64,000 nucleotides of DNA from Mobilisporobacter senegalensis. GTDB lineage: Bacteria; Bacillota; Clostridia; Lachnospirales; Lachnospiraceae. Positions 62,512-64,000 of the stretch are shown piece after piece (the first letter of the stretch is position 1; each line of letters starts with the position of its first letter). The notes beneath the pieces are model-generated. The model was given only the letters and a program-made list of their open reading frames with translations, was not told the DNA's origin and searched no databases. Position numbers and translations under genes: made by a program. The stretch covers positions 478,040 to 542,039 of the forward strand of contig NZ_RJVG01000002.1 of assembly GCF_003752155.1 (NCBI RefSeq), given 5' to 3'.

Positions 62512-62778
62512 ATGATTAGTAAAGAAAAGAAACAAGAAATTATCAAAGCTTATGGAAGAACTCCTGAAGATACAGGTTCTCCAGAAGTACAAATCGCTTT
62601 ATTAACTGAGAGAATTACTGAGTTAACAGAGCATTTAAAAGAGAATAAAAAAGATCATCATTCAAGAAGAGGTCTTCTTAAAATGGTTGGTCAAAGAAGA
62701 GGCTTACTTGAATATTTAAAGAAAAACAATATCGAAGGCTATCGTTCATTAATTGAACGCTTAGGATTAAGAAAGTAA
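62512..62778 (+). CDS. rpsO: 30S ribosomal protein S15
   Basis: 88 aa, full S15: [58 protein letters not shown] and [15 protein letters not shown] 62512 follows AGGAGG (62500-62505); an in-frame upstream extension would start inside the leader. In related genomes pnp usually follows; here an IS element does. Confidence 0.98.
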   Translation: MISKEKKQEIIKAYGRTPEDTGSPEVQIALLTERITELTEHLKENKKDHHSRRGLLKMVGQRRGLLEYLKKNNIEGYRSLIERLGLRK

Positions 62779-62830
62779 TTTCTTTATATTTTACGTAAAA
62801 AGGGGCTGTAAAAAAACTCCCCTAAAAGAA

Positions 62831-62866
62831 AAATCGCTGTAGGCATAGAGCTTACAGCGATTTTTT
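62831..62866 (+). terminator. Intrinsic terminator between rpsO and the transposase
   Basis: AAATCGCTGTA (62831-62841) pairs perfectly with TACAGCGATTT (62853-62863), T run to 62866. It ends 14 nt before the transposase ATG. If the IS boundary is right, it is carried by the element and would block outside transcription from entering the transposase. Confidence 0.8.
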
Positions 62867-62879
62867 GATATAATTAGTT

Positions 62880-64000
62880 ATGCGATTAACTAATAAATCT
62901 AAAATCAATTCTACACTAAGACAGTTAAAATTACCACTAGATTTAGAAAAAATAATTGATATTTCTGATCCAGTGTACACTTTTTGTGATGTGATGGACC
63001 ATATAGACCTAACACCATATTTTACAGAGAAGGACTGTAAAACAGGTCGCCCAAGATGTGATGTTCAGAAATTGCTTAAAGTGATACTGTTTGCATTTAT
63101 GGAACACGGAATCAGTTCATTAAGAACGATTGAAAAGTTGTGTCGGAATGACATCCGATACATGTATCTTCTTGATGGCATGAAAGCTCCGTCATTTGCC
63201 ACATTCGGCAACTTTATTCGCAATGAACTTACAACTTCAATCGAGCAGATATTTAACGACATCAACAGTTTTATCTTTGAATCGGATCATGTTGACTTAA
63301 ATCATACCTATATCGATGGAACTAAAATGGAGGCCAATGCAAATCGTTATACCTGGGTATGGAAAAAGTCATGTATCAAAAACCGTGATAAGATATTCGA
63401 AAAAATTTCATTCCTAATAGATGCAATGAATTCCGAAATACTTAATTTTCAGGGATTAAAGCTTGAAAAACGTGATGATTACGCCATTGATTATGTTGAC
63501 TCACTACTCGAAAACTACCGCCATGCAACAAAGCTTGATACTTCAAAGTTTGTATCAGGAATTGGGCACAGGAAAAGCTTGCAACAGAAGCAGTATCAGG
63601 AACTACAAGGATATTTAGAACGATTGAAAGCTTATGCAAAACACATCGGGATATGCGGGGATCGTCGAAACAGTTACGCGAAAACAGACCGTGATGCAAC
63701 CTTTATGAGAGTAAAGCGTGATTATATGGGGAATGACCAGCTTCTTCCAGCCTATAACATGCAGGCAGCCATATGTGACGAATATATAGCGGTCATTGAT
63801 GCCAAACCATATGCATCTGATATGGAGTGCTTTGTGCCATTAATGGAGAAATTTAAAGAAACATATGGTCATTATCCGAAATATCCTGTTGCAGATGCTG
63901 GATACGGTTCCTATAATAATTATCTTTATTGCGAGGAACATGGCATGGAGAAATTCATGAAATATACCATGTTTGAAAAAGAAACAAAGAATGAAAAATA
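62880..64000 (+). CDS. IS1182-family transposase, 3'-truncated by the window
   Basis: 373 codons open to the window edge. The N-terminus reads MRLTNKSKINSTLRQLKLPL; then YFTEKDCKTGRPRCDVQKLL, an HxxD-type core (LNHTYIDGTKMEANANRYTWV, with the DGTK Asp) and KTDRDATFMRVKRDYMGN leading to PVADAGYGSYNNY. This is the IS1182 (DDE) layout. No ribosome site is evident before ATG 62880, as is common in IS genes. The codon use is richer in C and G than in neighbours, consistent with transfer. The catalytic Glu region lies beyond the window. Confidence 0.88.
   Translation, partial: MRLTNKSKINSTLRQLKLPLDLEKIIDISDPVYTFCDVMDHIDLTPYFTEKDCKTGRPRCDVQKLLKVILFAFMEHGISSLRTIEKLCRNDIRYMYLLDGMKAPSFATFGNFIRNELTTSIEQIFNDINSFIFESDHVDLNHTYIDGTKMEANANRYTWVWKKSCIKNRDKIFEKISFLIDAMNSEILNFQGLKLEKRDDYAIDYVDSLLENYRHATKLDTSKFVSGIGHRKSLQQKQYQELQGYLERLKAYAKHIGICGDRRNSYAKTDRDATFMRVKRDYMGNDQLLPAYNMQAAICDEYIAVIDAKPYASDMECFVPLMEKFKETYGHYPKYPVADAGYGSYNNYLYCEEHGMEKFMKYTMFEKETKNEK

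Larger units (their letters stand above)
62800..64000 (+). mobile_element. IS1182-type insertion sequence, left part (runs off the window)
   Basis: The transposase frame is open to the last base. Upstream of it, GGGG (62802-62805) and CCCC (62819-62822) flank CTGTAAAAAAACT, an arrangement I associate with terminal repeats of IS1182-like elements. The left end is therefore placed near 62800, 22 nt after the rpsO stop. The right end and target duplication are outside the window. Confidence 0.65.

Overview
The window is AT-rich (about one third G+C by eye) and Gram-positive in style: strong AGGAGG-type ribosome sites, some TTG/GTG starts, and sigma-A promoters often with an extended -10. Gene content (CheC/CheD/FliY chemotaxis, RnpM, YlxQ, PolC, MEP isoprenoid genes, bactofilin, peroxiredoxin with an AhpF-like reductase) fits a motile anaerobic Clostridia, most likely a Lachnospiraceae. 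The family assignment is inference.

Region 1 (1-24734) is the 3' two thirds of a fla/che operon on the + strand: hook (flgE), stator (motA, motB), fliL, switch (fliM, fliY), cheY, export gate (fliO-P-Q-R, flhB, flhA), flagellar placement (flhF, flhG), a PilZ protein, cheB-A-W-C-D and the flagellar sigma factor, followed by fapA and three small genes of unclear role. Most junctions are under 20 nt or overlap, so the region reads as one transcript.

Region 2 (24735-39871) holds housekeeping genes: rpsB-tsf behind its own strong promoter and a foldable leader, a membrane-anchored polysaccharide deacetylase with a bactofilin, then pyrH-frr-uppS-cdsA-dxr-rseP-ispG-polC, covering translation, ribosome recycling, undecaprenyl and phospholipid synthesis, the MEP pathway and replication.

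Region 3 (39872-45098) is accessory: a ComFB-domain gene with a sigma-28-like promoter, a cold-shock gene and tRNA-Glu on the minus strand, a peroxiredoxin/AhpF-like pair behind a large operator-like palindrome, a flavin reductase and a HAD phosphatase.

Region 4 (45099-53800) is the rimP-nusA-rnpM-ylxQ-infB-rbfA-nrnA-truB-ribF translation/RNA operon, preceded by an unusually long, palindrome-rich stretch that would be its leader.

Region 5 (53801-62400) is a second accessory block: a MocR regulator lacking the expected PLP lysine, a secreted CAP-domain protein, an ABC exporter, an EamA transporter divergent from a LysR regulator, and a Cys/Met-metabolism PLP enzyme. Region 6 is rpsO, followed 22 nt after its stop by the likely left end of an IS1182-type element that runs off the window.

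The conserved order (fla/che, rpsB-tsf-pyrH-frr-uppS-cdsA-dxr-rseP-polC, rimP-nusA-rnpM-ylxQ-infB-rbfA-truB-ribF, rpsO) matches the long syntenic block remembered from Bacillus subtilis. Accessory genes sit in the joints between blocks, where dispersed palindromic repeats also cluster. I saw no CRISPR array, prophage or obvious defence system. The most unusual features are the rimP leader region, the repeat family and several foldable 5' leaders.
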